Below, piece after piece: positions 1 to 13,749 of a stretch of DNA of 64,000 nucleotides (position 1 is its first letter; every line of letters begins with the position of its first letter). The DNA comes from Progne subis subis (taxonomy: Eukaryota > Chordata > Aves > Passeriformes > Hirundinidae): the NCBI GenBank assembly GCA_022316685.1, contig JAKJHU010000109.1, forward strand, positions 1,240,001-1,304,000, read 5' to 3'. Position numbers and translations under genes: made by a program. The notes beneath the pieces were generated by a model. The model was given only the letters and a program-made list of their open reading frames with translations. It did not search any database and had not been told where the DNA came from.

Positions 1-138
1 AAAAAAAAAACCACAAAAAACCAACTTTTTTGGAGAAAAGTGGAAAAAACTATTTTACTAAACAAATGAAGTGCATACAAGTATAAAGAATGAATAATAT
101 GAAACAATAAAACTTTTGGTCTTGGTACTTACCCTTTT

Positions 139-1616
139 TGTGAGAGAGAAACTAGGAGAAAAACAAAGCAGGCTTAACTTTAAAATTAACAAACAGTTTA
201 TTAACATACACTAAAAGAATAGAAAAACAGAAAGTTGGAAAAAACCCCTAAAATGGAATGAAACTTCAAAAACACTTTTCCCTCCCCTTACAAACTGTTC
301 ACTTTCTTACAAAACAACAAAAAGAGACAAAACTTGTAATTTTCAGTCAGTTTCACTATCTAATAATAGTCTTTCATCAATCCATTCGGGGAAGAGTGTC
401 CTTTTGAGTCCTGGATCCCACTGACAACTTAGAACAGTTCTCTTGTGCGTTTTAAACTGTCACAAAAACAACTGCTCGGAGAAACTTGCCTTTGTGACCT
501 TCCTAGGAGCAGTTTCCCAAGCTGCTTATGGGTCATGGGTTTTAAACTTTTGCATACTGGGGTGCCACTTTTTAAAGATGACTAACTCCAAAGCAAAGGA
601 TTCTTCACTTCAAGGTACAGACATATTTTCTTCTTCACTGGCGCAGGGGGCTTCTCATCTTTCTCTCTGTTCAAGCATCTTATAAGATATTACTTAGTTT
701 ATTACAAACACCTTTGCTTAAATTTACACGAAAAAACAATCATCTCCCTAAATGCATATCTTTTCTATGATTTACAGGAATGACCTAAATATAGAGTTCA
801 TTTCCATGGCTCAAGTAAGAATAGAACAACCAACTCTTCAACCCTTTGTCTTAATAGTCTTTTCACTCTTGCTACTGACTTCATGCTGTTGTTCTTTATG
901 TTCACTCTGTCTTTCCTTACTCTCTCAGAGAAGGGCCAAGCTCTGAAGCTTCATGTTGCTAAGAAAGAGTTAAATCTGCTCTGAGTCTTTGTCTCTCTCT
1001 CTCTCTCTCTGTAGCTTGTGCTGTTAGATGTTCAAGGCTGAGCTGATGAGGGAGGAAAAACTCACGCAGAAACATCAGAGATTGGAGCACTCAGGCAGTC
1101 CACAATCACAAAAAAACCCACCAGGCGAGATCATAAACGCCTTCTCAGCCCACCCCTCGGTACAAACTGGGGTGGCCTCGGCCCAAACAGTGCCCATAGT
1201 TCCCATCAGGGGCCCAGCAGAGATTTTTCTCTGCTCCAGGGAAGTTTGAAGAAAGCAGATGCCACAAAACAGCAACTTCTCCTTCCCCCGCTTCAGCCCG
1301 GAGCCGATGGAATCCGGCCAGGCCTCAGGCCAGCTCCCCACCAAAAAGGGGGGAGCAGCAGGCCCAGCTCGATGTTACCTGTCTCTCTCTGGCCAAAGGA
1401 AGAAGGAAAAAACCCCACCTACAGGAAATTAAGGGGTTTTATAGTGTACTTCCCAAAGTCGCAGCTAACAATTTCAGTGGTCAGAATCGATGTCAATATT
1501 CTAACTAACTCTCTGATAGGTCTCTGTCTCTTCTAAAGCAATTCCCAGGTCCTGACCTGGAGAATTATTTTACATTCTTTTATAACTAAAAAACTAAACT
1601 GTACTAACCCATGACA
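139..1616 (-). repeat. Probable solo LTR of a bird endogenous retrovirus, minus orientation
   Basis: Read on the minus strand, the element begins TGTCATGGGTTAG, an LTR start I recognise from bird ERVL-like elements, and ends CTCTCTCACA, giving TG...CA ends. An AATAAA polyadenylation motif lies close to the end of the minus-strand element (plus-strand tttatt near 200), as expected for the R/U5 part. The middle is GC-richer (about 1100-1400) and carries a CT microsatellite. I see no retroviral genes beside it and no convincing target duplication, so a solo or degraded LTR is the best reading. The length of about 1.48 kb is long for one LTR, so it may be composite. Family assignment is inference. 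Confidence 0.45.
990..1010. repeat. (CT)n microsatellite
   Basis: An uninterrupted run of about ten TC/CT dinucleotides inside the probable LTR at the left end of the window. Confidence 0.85.
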
Positions 1617-4600
1617 TGCAGGAATGAAGCTTCTTTTTGGTCCCAGGTAGAGGACATGTAAGCCTTCTCTGCCTCTCAGTCTTCCTCAGTATCCAGTAAA
1701 AAAAACATTGATGCAATCTACTATTGTCCATCAGAAGAGAAAAGCAATGGGAAACATACCCGCCCTTTACACAGCTTTTAAGTTAGTTAATCTAAAGGCA
1801 AAAAGAATACAGGATGGAAGAGTGCTTTAGACTGTTGTGTAGGCTAAAACATGGCCTATATCCCAGTAAATCCTTATGTTTCACTGTGATTCTGTGTTGC
1901 CAGTGTAAGCCAATGACTTGGGCTGTACCACAGGAGCAGTCATGCTCAGTTTGCCTTCCAGCCCTGTGTGCACGGTGCAGGACTCCCCAGAGATGCTGTG
2001 CTGCTTGCAGAGCAGACTAAGTGAGCACGCTGTCCTGCCCACCCTGCAGGCAGGCATTCAGCTCTGGGCGCCCTGAGAGCCTCTGAGGGTCCAGGGCACA
2101 GACCCTCGCGTGCAGCGAGGGAGGAATTGCTGCCAGCGCTGGGCTCAAGCACAGCCTTGGCCCCACCCTTGCTCTGCAGCTTGGATGTACCCTGCTGACA
2201 GCCCTGAGCCACCACTGTCACTGCAACTTCATTTAATTTATACCACCTTCATCAGACTCTGCTGTAGAGCTGTCATTCAAAATGACAATAGGTCCATTAA
2301 GGCGGTCATACGCAATTTTGGATAACTCAGAGAAGGCGAACTCACTGTATGAATATTGACGTATTGGCTGTCACCTCCTTCCTTCCTTTTGGTTTTTGGT
2401 TTGTTTTTTAAGTCACCGTGTGAGCTGTTTCTTGCATTTCTAGTACTCCTATTAACCTCCAAAGTGATGCAGCATGGGAGCCCAGTCAATCAGCCAGTCA
2501 CTGAGAATTAATGGCTAGTGGAAGGGCTGCCTGTGATAGATTGAGCTTTCATGCACAGAAAATTAGAAATGCAAGTGAAAGAGTCAATGGAGTAAGCTGC
2601 AGTAGCCTGGGGCCTGCCAACAACTGAGTGACAAGTATCTACAAAACGCACTTTACAGCTCACTGCAATAACCTGACCCTCAGATCATGTGCCAAACAGA
2701 TTGCTCAGGCCACAGAAAAAAAGTGTGATGTCAATACACTGTTACCAACCTCAGGTGGAGTTGCTAACTCATTAGAGGAATGAAGATGGGGGAAGATGAG
2801 GAACTGTTTTGGGAAAGATCCAAACCATCTCCAAGCCTCTTATATATGGGTGGAGGCTTGTGAAAGGCCACAGAACACAGAGTCCTTCACCACAACTCAC
2901 TCTGTGTCTGCTCACCTCTGGGTCAGTTAATAGAAACTGATGGCAGCTTTTTTAGCAGAACACACCAGAGATAAATGCAGGTTCCCTTCTTTTGGCAGCA
3001 ACCCAGTGTTTCCTCATCCAGGATCTGAGATGGCACTTCAAGGCCAGGACTAAGGCAGTTTGACTGCAACTCTCTATCCTCCGCATTTGAAGCAAAAATC
3101 TTCTTGTTTTGGCTGCTTGATGCATTCTGCTTCTATAGAAGTTTTTCCAACAGAAAAGCAAAAATCTCCAGATCTGACAGGTGGTTCTGGAAGATAATCC
3201 TCCTTCCAACAGGAGTAATGGGAACAAACCTAACCAGTTCAGATGCACAAGCTCATAGAGGAATGCTTGAAAGCCAGGATTTGGTTGTCTGCAACAACAA
3301 CAGAGGATAAGGTGTATTGGTTTCCGAGGGTCACGTGTAGGTAGACCACAGTCATACAAGATCTTTTATTGTCACACAGAGGCAAAGAGAAACACTACTG
3401 ACTTCATTTTGAGCCTTCAACAATGTTCTTTTATAATTTGTGATGCTTGATCCTGTGCAATAAAGCAGTGCACATAGTACCAAGAACACAAGGACCAACT
3501 TTATCACTCTCACAGATAAGATTTTCTTGGCCCTATAATGAAGATAAGCAGATAAAGATGGCTTGTCATGCTCTTTAGTTCCAGGTACCACCTGCATTGT
3601 CCAGAAGTCACACAAAATGTTCACTTGTATCAAAACACATCAAGGGGAAAATTTATCACCGACATAGTTCAATATGCTTCAATTCTGTAAACCATGTGTA
3701 CAGGGGTGTTTGCTCACTCAGTTACTTCTGAAGAGATGCACTTGTATCCAAGGAAAAGTTATCACCACAAAACAAACCACCCAGTAATAAACATGTTTAG
3801 GGTTTTTTTTTTTCCCTGCATGTCCCAAGTGGTTTCAAGCAGGAGATGTAAATAATCCACTTCTGGAGTCTAATTTCTGTAGGAGTGAATCAAATTACCT
3901 TTTGGAAGAAGTGACTTCTGGCTAGCACTCTACTTAATTCATTCTGTCAGCGTGTACTTTAGTGCTCTTGTGCGGGAGACTTTGTCCAGGACTGATGCTC
4001 TCTACACTATAAATTGAATCCACTGATGCATAATTGAACCCTTGACTGTATCAAGCATTTGCTTCACCAGACCCTCTTCTTGCTCACTTTTGCTATATTT
4101 GGTCTGTGGAAAATCTGCTGTTTTCATTCTGGGAAATGAAAACCGAGAGCCGTGCTGAGCATGCTTGGAGCCCTGCAGAAGTAGGTAACATTTGATACGT
4201 GTCACGTAACACCTTTGATTTCTATTTTGCTACTTCTTTTGTTTTTACAACATGTTTTTAAGCAAATCTAGTCTTTGTGTTGAAACATTAATTATATATT
4301 CTGGTTTTGGAAAGCCAAGAACCAGGCAGCATCCTGTGAAGCTGTATGTATCTTACAAAGCTTACGGGGCTGCTCTTGGGGCAGTAACCCCGAGTCTGAA
4401 GGCTTTTGGCAAAGCCCACTCAGCACTCTGTGGGGCCCATGGATTGTACAGCACCCATAGCACACACTCTGTCACACACCTCAGATACTACATCTGCAAA
4501 AGGAGGGAACACATTTTTCCTTGATGAAGTGTCCCATGAGGAGGTCAGTTTCCTTGTCCCTCTGTCAGTGCTCATTAATAGCACATCACGATTGGTTTTT

Positions 4601-7600
4601 AATCATTCAGAAAGAAGCACACAACAGCAGGATTGCCATTCTAAGTGCCATTTGTCTCTCTGTTACTGAACTTCCAGGCTTTGTTCCAAAGAGATTTGAA
4701 AGATGTTAGCAAGCAGCTGCTCAGAGCTGATGTCTGACAGGCACAAGTGCCTGAGCACAGCAGCCTGAGCCAGGAGTAAGCAGCTCCAGCACAGAGCCCA
4801 GCCCCACGGGCTGTGCTGGTCCCACGGCTGCCCTGCCCTGCCCTGGTAGCATTGCCTGCTCTCAGCTGGAATCCCACTTCTCGCTGCATTTGAACTGTCA
4901 GAAAGCTTGCCTACTTTTCTGTGTATGGTGAGATGGAGAAAGGCACCCAAGTCCCACTAGCACCGTGCAAAATGGATCAGTAACAAGAAAGGAGGGAGTG
5001 TCACCGAGACACACAAAGCAGTCACACGCAGACAAGATAATTTTGCAAAGCAGAGGTCCTTCCGATCCCAGCTCCTGCTGAGAGAGCAGAGAGAGGAGGA
5101 AGACCAACCCCTTTGTTTATTTTTACTTTTTATACATTTGTGGGTCTAGCAGAAGATTGGCTTTTTGGGGTTTCCACCCCTCAGCCTCAGTGGCCAGACC
5201 AATTGTCAGTTATAGTTGTTTTCAGGTTAGAAATATGCAAACAAAGGACAGAGAATGAAAAACAAAGGGTTTTGTTTATGTTACATCTGTGGGAAAGGTA
5301 GAAAACTGCTCGAATATTCTACAGTAACTAAAAGATCTGACTCCATTATGAAATTCAAAAAGCTAAATAAAAAACTCAGAAAAACCAGGGTAACAGAGGG
5401 AGCAAAAACCAAGTTTTAGCCAACACACCTATTTGGAGAATCACATTTGTGGCCAAACATCACCAGACCTTTTGACAGAGGGGTCTGTGTGTGGGCTAAG
5501 AGGACAGAACAGCTTGAAGTAATGGTACAGGAAAAGTCAGACCTTTACTGCAGGGATTGTTGTAACACTCTTTAAACTCTTTTTGCTGTAACGAGGTGCT
5601 TTGTGACTATGTTAGCATGGAACAGAGAAGCTTATTTCACAAACATAACATAATTACACCTCACTTGGTTATAGTGGGAATTCTGCTGAAACCTTTGAGG
5701 ATCTCGTTAATCTTTCCTGGCTTAATATACAACAACTTTGTAATTCTGGAGAATTTCAAACCTAGTGTTTGAAGGAGAGGACAGTGCTGGGGTTACCAAC
5801 TCTGATGCAGTTTACCAGCTCGATTAAAAACCGTATTTGCCCCAGGCTTCCTGCATGATCTGGCCAAGCTGCTCCCTGCCCACCTTGCAGAGACAGAAGA
5901 ACACTCTTCCTTCACCAATTGGTGTCCCCATGTTGGAAACTACAAATGGATGCTCTTTGGAGTAGTGTTGATGTTCCAGAGTATACAGCAGCATTCAGTG
6001 CAACAGGGCTCTGATTTTAAACCACTTAAAACCTAACAGTGTGTCACAGTGTATATAACAACAACCACCTCTGGACGGGGGATTTTCTGTTTGACAAACC
6101 TCTGCTTACCAGCAGCACTCATCCCCACCAGAAGACATGATCTACAACTTTTGCACAGGAAATAAAAAGAAGTCATAACTAAGAAAATTGAGCAGTAAGT
6201 AAAAATAATTCCAAGTAAAACAAGCTGTAGCTAAACTTCTGGAAATAACTGTGCTGGGAATTCTATGTTGCACATACAGAAATTTGCCATCATTGTACAT
6301 TTTTAGGTTTCCCTCCTTGGGTTTTGTCAAGAATGTATCTGTGGTATTTTTACAACACTGACGTCACTGGCACATGTAAGCTATCTCATGATCGTCATTC
6401 GTAACAAAATGGGGACAGGTTGTTACAAGTTTAACTTTTTCTAGAAGCCCTTGGGTTTCTCTGCACCAGTTAGGCAGATTGCTTTGGACATGTGGGTTGC
6501 ACTTGCAGATGCCAGTCACCGAGCAGCAGAGAGCTTCAGAGCAGCCTCTGTCATCCCTCCAGCTCTAGAGGTCACTGCACAACCAGGATTACACTCAATA
6601 ATGCATCCAGAGCCTCTGAGTCACCCACAGCTGAACAGACCCTGTAGTGCCATTGGGCAAGGCCCACATTCTTCAATTTTTCAGGTTCTTCCTACATGTA
6701 GAATCAATATCATATTCTGCACCTTGGTTTATAGTAGTCCTAAAATAAAGAATATTTAGAAGACATTCAAATGAAGGCTGCTATGAAAAATAATAAGAGT
6801 ACTACCTGATAACACGAAGTTCCACATTTTCTGAATTTTTGGAAAGTATTAGGGGTTTTTTGTTTGGTTGGTTTGGTTTGGGTTTGGTTTTGTTTTTTAA
6901 TGAAGTTAATGCAGAGGAGCTTTCTGCAGGTATAAGCTGTCCTGCCTAGAATAACTGTAGATCAGAATGTACTGATCAGGAGCAGGACCTCAGGATGTGA
7001 TTTCCAAGTTCTGAAGCACAAAGGAGTAAATTATTTGCAAACATATTGTGTAAAATTTGGCTGAATTACACTCCAGAAAATCTGTTCCCAAGCTCTTAAT
7101 AGCCCAGTAAAGGTTGTTCTATTTGATTTAATGCCATCCTTTGCTTATTCTGTTTTCACCTTACAGATTTGCACAGGACCCAACACAGCAGCAGTTGGTG
7201 GGTGAAATCAGACAAGCCCTTTCCTAGGAAGGCTGAAACACAATCAGCTCCATTTCCCACATTCAAAAGCAGTGAATATAGTGAATATGATACCCCACCT
7301 TAATGTCTATGTACACATAGGAGAAGAAACATCCATGTGAGCCTCAGAAGCATTTGGAAAGAGCCAGAGGAAAAAAAGCCAGTTTCCAGTTCCCTCAAAC
7401 ATCTTTCCACTGTGTCTGCTATGATGAAGATGGACAGTGCTGATGCATTATTTACAGTGCTGTTGAGAATGCCTCAGAGCCAGTGGAAGCACATTGGAGA
7501 GAAGAGAACTGCTGCTGCTGTGGAGACACAGTGAAGAGCAGGGCAGGCTCCCCATGGTACCACAGCAGTGAAGGCACAGCTGAGGCTTTTGGAGGGGAAC

Positions 7601-10600
7601 AAAATTATTCTTTCTGGAAGGAATCCAATACTCATGAAGCAAGATATTTCTCAAAGGCACAAAGAAGCATAAAAGCTCAGCTCCTACCTTTAACAATGCT
7701 AACTTTCCATTATTTCCTTTATTTCATGGGCCTGCCTAGAGGTCGTATATTAATTATGACCCTCTTTCTGCTGCAAAACAAGCCTCTTCTCTCACCAGAC
7801 TTTCCTCTCCAGATTTCTTCCAAAGTTGTCCTCTTATCATTCACTTCCTTCCATGCTCCATGCACCAGCTCTCACCTCTACTCAAATCCTGCAATGTCAA
7901 AAATCCTCGTTTCAAATCCACCATGTCAAATATCTCACAGGAAAATGCTTTCAGATCAGCCCCAAGTTAAAAAGGCACACTAATATCCTGTCTGTAAGTT
8001 GTCTTTTCCTCAGTGTTGCAATGTATTAGTATCCAGTTGCTTGGCAAGGATGAGATGCTGCAATGGTTTTTGCTGTTACTGCAACTACAAACAACAGCTG
8101 AAAGCATCAACAAAGGCTGTACTGCTCACAGAGGTGGCACTAAGCTTTTAAACTCAAGACAACAGGAAGAATCCACCTCCTTCTGGCACAGCATCAAGAA
8201 ATCTGCTGGCACTTGACAAATGAGTGCAATAATGACAGCAGCAGCAGCAACTTCATCAGTAGGGACCTGCCTGGGCTTTCGTGCCTCTTTCTGCCTTCCC
8301 CGTGCCTGAGAACCTGGTGGGAAGTAAGCCCTGAGGCAGCATCACAAACTGTGAGCAGAAGGCTGAGTATTCAGAGGGTCAGGCTGAGGGAAGAGCACTT
8401 TGCACACATGTGAGTAAAGACCTAGCACAGACGTGTCCAGTGCTCAGCCAAGGCATCCAAGAGCTGCTGCAGCAACCAGCAGTGCAGAGAACTCTCCTTC
8501 GAGGGCTCAGATGTTTTCAGCCTTGGGCTATCGAGAGAAGATTCATTTCTCCTTCTATATTTCCCTACTTAATTTCTTATTTTCAGGTGGCTGTTTTGAG
8601 ACATGGCGCCTTGGTAAATATAAAAACATCAAATATTTCAGTAGGACATTGCAATGAATGAATGACAGAACAATGGCTTAAGGCTAGTACATAGTTTCTT
8701 CTCAAGCATGGCCCCAGAGGGAAAGCTGGAACCAATCACAGCACTATAAATTACTGTGGACTGACCGCACAATGAATGTTATAAATTATAGACTAATATT
8801 TTAATGCCAGTAGCCAATCTGGATTTATATACTACTCAATTATTTGTGGTCTTTTCTGTACAGGTCTGTGAGAAGTTGATGTAGAGCTGCAGGGTATTTT
8901 GACACCAGAAATTTTATCAAGCCTATATGTCTGGGTTCTGAGGGTTTTTTTTAATTGGTATTTTGACAATAAAGAAGTATTTGAACCTGTAAGGAGGAAT
9001 TTTGTTTTTAAAGACATGTCCTCTCTTTATTAAGTGACCAAATGTGATCAAAAGGGCTGGCAGATGAGATTCAAAGCCTCCCAAGCGTAATCAAGACCTC
9101 ACTTTTACCAATTGTTAAACAAAAAGCAAGCAAACAAACAAACAAATACACAGGAAGACAAACACATTAAGTGCTAGCTCTATTCCTACTGGCTTAAAAG
9201 CATAAGGATCCCAGCCTTGGTGACATTTCACTCCTCAGGATGACTCCAGGGGTTTACTCTCAAGTGAACTACATGAACAAACCCAGCACACGATGAAAAA
9301 TCTGCATCTCAGGACAAGTGCAACTCCAGCTCTGAAGGGGTGGTGCCAAAGCTGAACAGGCATATGAAACCCGCAGCTCCAGTGAAACAAAGCTTTAATG
9401 TTGCAGTTTGCTCTTAGGAGGTCATTCTGGTGAAGCTGGCCAAAGCTTTTTGCATGTTGATTAGCAGGCAGGAGCTATAAGCATGGAAATGCCATTTGAA
9501 ACACTCATAGCATAATTTGCACATATTTGCTGCAAAGCCTAAGCAGGATTGCAGTGCTTGAGATGGTAAACCGAAGATAAGTCATAAGTCATGAACTTCT
9601 CCAAGGAGTCAATGTCCAGCATTTTGCAGGAGCCAGGCAAACATAAGTGCTAAAATAAGAGTGCAGTCCAATGTAGGTTCCCACATCTACAGAATTAACA
9701 CAAGTCCATTTATATTTAGAGAAGATGTATTGCACTCTGGAGTTTATCTGTTATGTGACGTATGAAAATGCTGCCTAATGAGGATTGACCTAGTTTTAAA
9801 AATGGAGTGAACACCCTCTGTTTGCTTCTCCTTTCACTGCCCACTAGCAAGTCCCTTCCCCTCTGACAGCCCTGTCCAAACAGTACAACACATGGCTGAT
9901 AATGGCATTTTTTTCATGCTCTCTTTAGGATCTCATTGTGTAACAGTAACCTTAAATTCTCCAGGGAAAAATCACTACTTCCCTGCCCCTGAAGCTCAGT
10001 GGATTCTCGATACTCCTCCTCATAGCAGGGGCCAGAGGAGGGTTCAGAGCCCCTGGCTGGGGAACGTGTTTGAAGAGTAGTTACTTCAGCAGCATTAATA
10101 CACCATAAGGAGGAGATAACACTGCAAAGCTAATTAAAATATTTCTTTGATTGCATCAAAAATTCAGCTCAAATTAAAAATCATTGGGAAAAAAATAGGA
10201 CACTGAAAAAAAAAAAAAAGGATCTGCTTGTCTCAAATGGCTCCTAAAGTAGAAGTCTGAGACAGGCCTCTCATCCAGGCAGATTTAATGAAATATTATT
10301 TCAGAGGCAGAGATAAAGACTGCACAGCAAAAGCACTTCATCAAAGGGAATCTGACTCATAGTGCATCTACATCCTAAATAGAAAAGGTATAGCCAAGGT
10401 CAAAGGGAAAGTAAAAGCTGATGGGGTGGAGGCAGTGTGCCCAAAATCATGCTGCAGACCTGAGCCAGTTCTACCACTGGTCCTTCAAGCCATCCTGAAG
10501 GGCTACTGCCTACTGCATCATCTTCCTTCAGCTGGTCATGTGCAGGTCACACTAAACACTTCACATGCTATTTCTGAATTAAAATACTTTTTTTTTTTTT

Positions 10601-12959
10601 CTCTCATATAACCAATGTCTTCCATATGTACCTGGAAAACTTGCATTTGCTTCTGCAAAAATTCACCACTGCAGATATATCACACATCTTTCTATACTCA
10701 ATAAGCTTTAAGTTTTTACATGTCAATTTATTTTCTCTACTATTTCTATTTTTAATAACACAGATACAGTATAAAGAAAAAATAGTAAAAGCTAAAATCC
10801 TTTAGTCATGAAATGATGAAATTATCAGGATGAGGGAGCTGCTGAATAATCTGAAATTATTTAAGTTTGTACATGCAAAGAAACTGCAACTGAATCAGAC
10901 TAATAGACAAGTAGTTGCATGAAAAGCTATTGGATAAACATCCAATATTCAGACCAGTAATGCAAAAAGGAGCATTAGTGCATTTCCCACTGCCTCTTAG
11001 TGCACATGTAAAAAAGAGAGGTGGTCTGCTCTTTTCACATCTGGCAAAAAGGGAAATTAACAGAGTCATTGTAGTATGAATATAGTAATTGAGTGAGATA
11101 GCACTTTCATATTTATAGGCAAAATTAAAAACAGTAAAACATTCATTTTAATCCTTCGAGGATCAGCTCTATAAAGCACAGCTCTACATACCAGGGTGAG
11201 CACTCATGTAACTACCTTTGTAAGAGATTGTTTGACTTAAATGTTCTTGACCTACAGCCAGATGAAAACCCTCAACTCTTCCACCGAGATGAAGAAACGC
11301 GTTTTTAATCTTAGCTAAGACACACAAGGCAAGGCCATATGCAAGGAACCTCTGATTTTCCAACTGAAACCCCCTGGCCTGCATTCTAAAATGATATGCA
11401 ATTGGCAGTGCATTAAGCTGCCATCCTTGAGACATTTTCTTTGCCTGCTGCCTGCCCTGCCCGTGTGGACTGACATTCCCCACAGAGAGCAGCACACAAA
11501 CGCGCTCCCAAAGCACTGCCTTCCTCAGTCCTGCACTTCAAGGCAAATCCCGTTCAGTTTGGACTCACTCACGTTTCAGGCTAAGGATTGCAGCCTGTCT
11601 GGTGCTGATTTGTGCCCCGTTGAGCTGGCTGGCACAGGGAGGAGCGGTGCAAAGGGTCACAACCGGTTTATCCTTTTCAACTTAATGCACTGCCAAGTGC
11701 ATGTCAGTCCTGAGAGTGAGCTGACATGAAGTTTAGCCCTGAAAATGAACTGTGGCCAGTGCCATGTCACAGTGATCATTTAATCCTGTTCTTATTTACA
11801 TTGACTACTAAATCGTGGCTTCCTCCTGTCCAGCAAGCTTAGCTGCTTGCCGTCCTGCACACGCAGGAGCAGTTCAGGTGAGGAGCTGTGGATAAACAAT
11901 GATGAGTTCCCCTTGGTTCACTGTTCACGGCTAAAAGCAGCATCTACAAACCAGGCTAAGAAAACCACACCTGTCTCACGTGGCTCAAAAGGCCTCTGGA
12001 GAGGCAATGCCTGTGGTTTGCATGCATCACACCTGAGAGGCAAAATCAAGTCCCGCATCTTAAGGTAAAGCATTCAATGTTAAAAAAAACCCCAAACCAT
12101 AAAAGGAGCTGGCTAGCATCTTCCTCTCTCCTCTGCTTGCTTTATGCTCTTAGGTGGGCTAACCAGAAAGGGAAGCAGACCAGCATCAGGAAGGAGATAA
12201 TTAAGTCATCCTGCATTATTTTGTGTATGATATTGACCATACACAAATATAACTGGCAGCTAGTGGTGAATTAGTGCTGCCAAGTCATCTTCTCTCAATT
12301 TTTCTCAGATAATTTTCCCTGGGGATGTGCTAGAAAGGAGACATTCCAACCCCCTTTAATAGGAGTTTATTTAATATAGCCACTGCCTTTCAGATTAAGT
12401 CATCAAAAAGGACAAAGCAGGGACAGTGATCTAGGGAATTAACCTCATAGACTGGAAAATGGATTTGTTCTCACATGAAGTGAAAAAGAACGTGATGGTC
12501 TCAAAGAAATCCCCCCTGGATTTGTCCAGGTCACATCACATACAATGCAAAAAGAAAGCTCAGAGCTATTATATATGCAAATTTCAGCTTCAGACAACTC
12601 ACACAGGGCATAAACTCACACCACGTACCATTGACCCAGCCCTGCCCCACAGCTCCTCAAACACAGCCCCCCAGGGAAGGACAAAGCAGGTTTTTCCCAG
12701 CAGGAGCTGTTCAACATTCAGAGGATTCACTCCTGGCAAAGCTAAGCGCTTTGTATCAAACAAACCCGGGCGTGTGTGGGGGACAAGGTGCCGTGTCTGA
12801 CGTGCATTCTTTCAGGTGAAACAAATGGCTTACGGATGGCTGCTCCCAGGATACGTATTCTGAGCATCCCACAGCACCTACGGGTGGCTATAAACCATGA
12901 GGGGCACCCTTCCATCCAATTTTCTTGATTTTACATCAGTTATTTCCTCCTGTAAGAGC
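1617..12959. other. Intergenic DNA, no gene recognised
   Basis: Eleven kilobases of AT-rich sequence with only short frames, none of which has domain-like composition or plausible flanking splice sites. The longest (minus strand, 2952-3359) begins at TTG and resembles no family I know. A short (CAAA)n tract lies near 9125-9147. I see no tRNA, CpG island or clear full-length repeat here. Degraded mobile-element remnants are likely but cannot be defined by eye. Confidence 0.6.
12956..12959. repeat. Left target-site duplication of the provirus (GAGC)
   Basis: GAGC directly precedes the left LTR and is repeated directly after the right LTR at 23477-23480. A 4-bp duplication is the length made by gammaretroviral integrases. 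Both copies are exact, which supports a single intact integration with no later LTR-LTR exchange between loci. Confidence 0.85.
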
Positions 12960-13006
12960 TGTTAGAAATAATCTGGGCAGGAGACGGTGTTAGCTCCTTT
13001 AATGCC

Positions 13007-13012
13007 TTTATT
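13007..13012 (-). terminator. Polyadenylation signal of the 3' LTR (AATAAA)
   Basis: Canonical AATAAA on the minus strand, about 50 bp before the LTR end. The identical motif in the 5' LTR lies at 22762-22767. Cleavage would fall roughly 10-25 nt downstream, defining the R/U5 border. Confidence 0.75.
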
Positions 13013-13516
13013 ATTTCAGCTCTTTAAACGAGGGACGGCTCGGGGATGGGATGCCTACGCCGCCGCTGCTCAGACCGGACACTGTCGAGGAGGAGGTCTA
13101 GACGACTTTGCTGCCGCGCAGCCGCAGAGTCGGGAGCCTCGCCTCGCGGGAGTCCAATAGGTCTCACTCAGGGCCCACAGGTCCAGGGGGGTGTTTCCTA
13201 GCGAGGGTCTCTGAGGTTATGGTGACATTCTCGAGAACAGCTGGAGGACCTCAGCGGGTACTTGTGCTCTTTCCCCACCCAGCACTGTATTTCGTTTTCC
13301 TTAATCTTGAATCGGCTCGTTGTCTTTAGGGGTCTTTGGTGTCTGGTGCACTTCCGGCTTGCTTAATTTCCATACAGGGTGGTGCTAGACCCGGAGCAGG
13401 CGAGGAGTGGGCGAGGTTTCTAGGTTGACGAGCAGGCGGGGAGGGGCTGATGGCAAGGTGGGCGGTGTCGGTGCTGTACTCGGTGGCAAGGCATGGACTG
13501 AGCAGCGGGGCCTAAC

Positions 13517-13525
13517 TTATTATAA
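13517..13525 (-). promoter_or_regulatory. TATA-like box of the LTR promoter
   Basis: The minus strand reads CTTATAATAAG across this site, an A/T-only core in a GC-rich surrounding. The functional copy for the provirus is the same sequence in the 5' LTR near 23272-23280. This copy in the 3' LTR would fire leftward into flanking DNA. Position relative to the AATAAA motif fits a U3/R arrangement with a long R. Confidence 0.5.
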
Positions 13526-13723
13526 GGTAAGTGGGGGGGTAGGGACTTTCTGAAACTGGGAAGCAACCGGGGTTTTGGGGAACAGAGAACCGGACAACTT
13601 ACAAATAACAGATAACATCGATACATAAACGGAGAATACAAACAATTAATTACTGATAGCTAATAACCTGGACACTTAGTAACTTGTGAAATTGGCACCA
13701 CGAGGTCTGTTATTTCTCTCAAT

Positions 13724-13740
13724 CCCCCCTCTTTTTCTTT
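13724..13740 (-). promoter_or_regulatory. Polypurine tract, plus-strand DNA primer site
   Basis: The minus strand reads AAAGAAAAAGAGGGGGG, then AT, then the TG that opens the 3' LTR. An uninterrupted 17-purine run ending in six G next to U3 is the standard retroviral polypurine tract, spared by RNase H to prime second-strand DNA. It starts 9 bp past the env stop. Confidence 0.92.
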
Positions 13741-13749
13741 GATCGAGCT

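Larger units (their letters stand above)
12960..13721 (-). repeat. Proviral 3' LTR, 762 bp
   Basis: Begins TG and ends CA on either strand and matches the right LTR along its whole length. On the minus strand it follows the polypurine tract. Its U3 end has a CCAAT motif near 13691-13695 and GC-rich stretches, then a TATA-like box at 13517-13525 and an AATAAA motif at 13007-13012. That placement implies a long R region and a short U5 of a few tens of bases; exact U3/R/U5 limits need transcript ends. Two short frames inside it, repeated identically in the other LTR, are not genes. Confidence 0.96.

Noticed and set aside
2952..3359. 135-codon minus-strand frame
   Set aside because: It starts at TTG, has no domain resemblance, and lacks splice or promoter context.
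13108..13641. Small frames in both LTRs giving identical 73-aa products
   Set aside because: The identity follows from the LTR duplication. They carry no recognisable domain.
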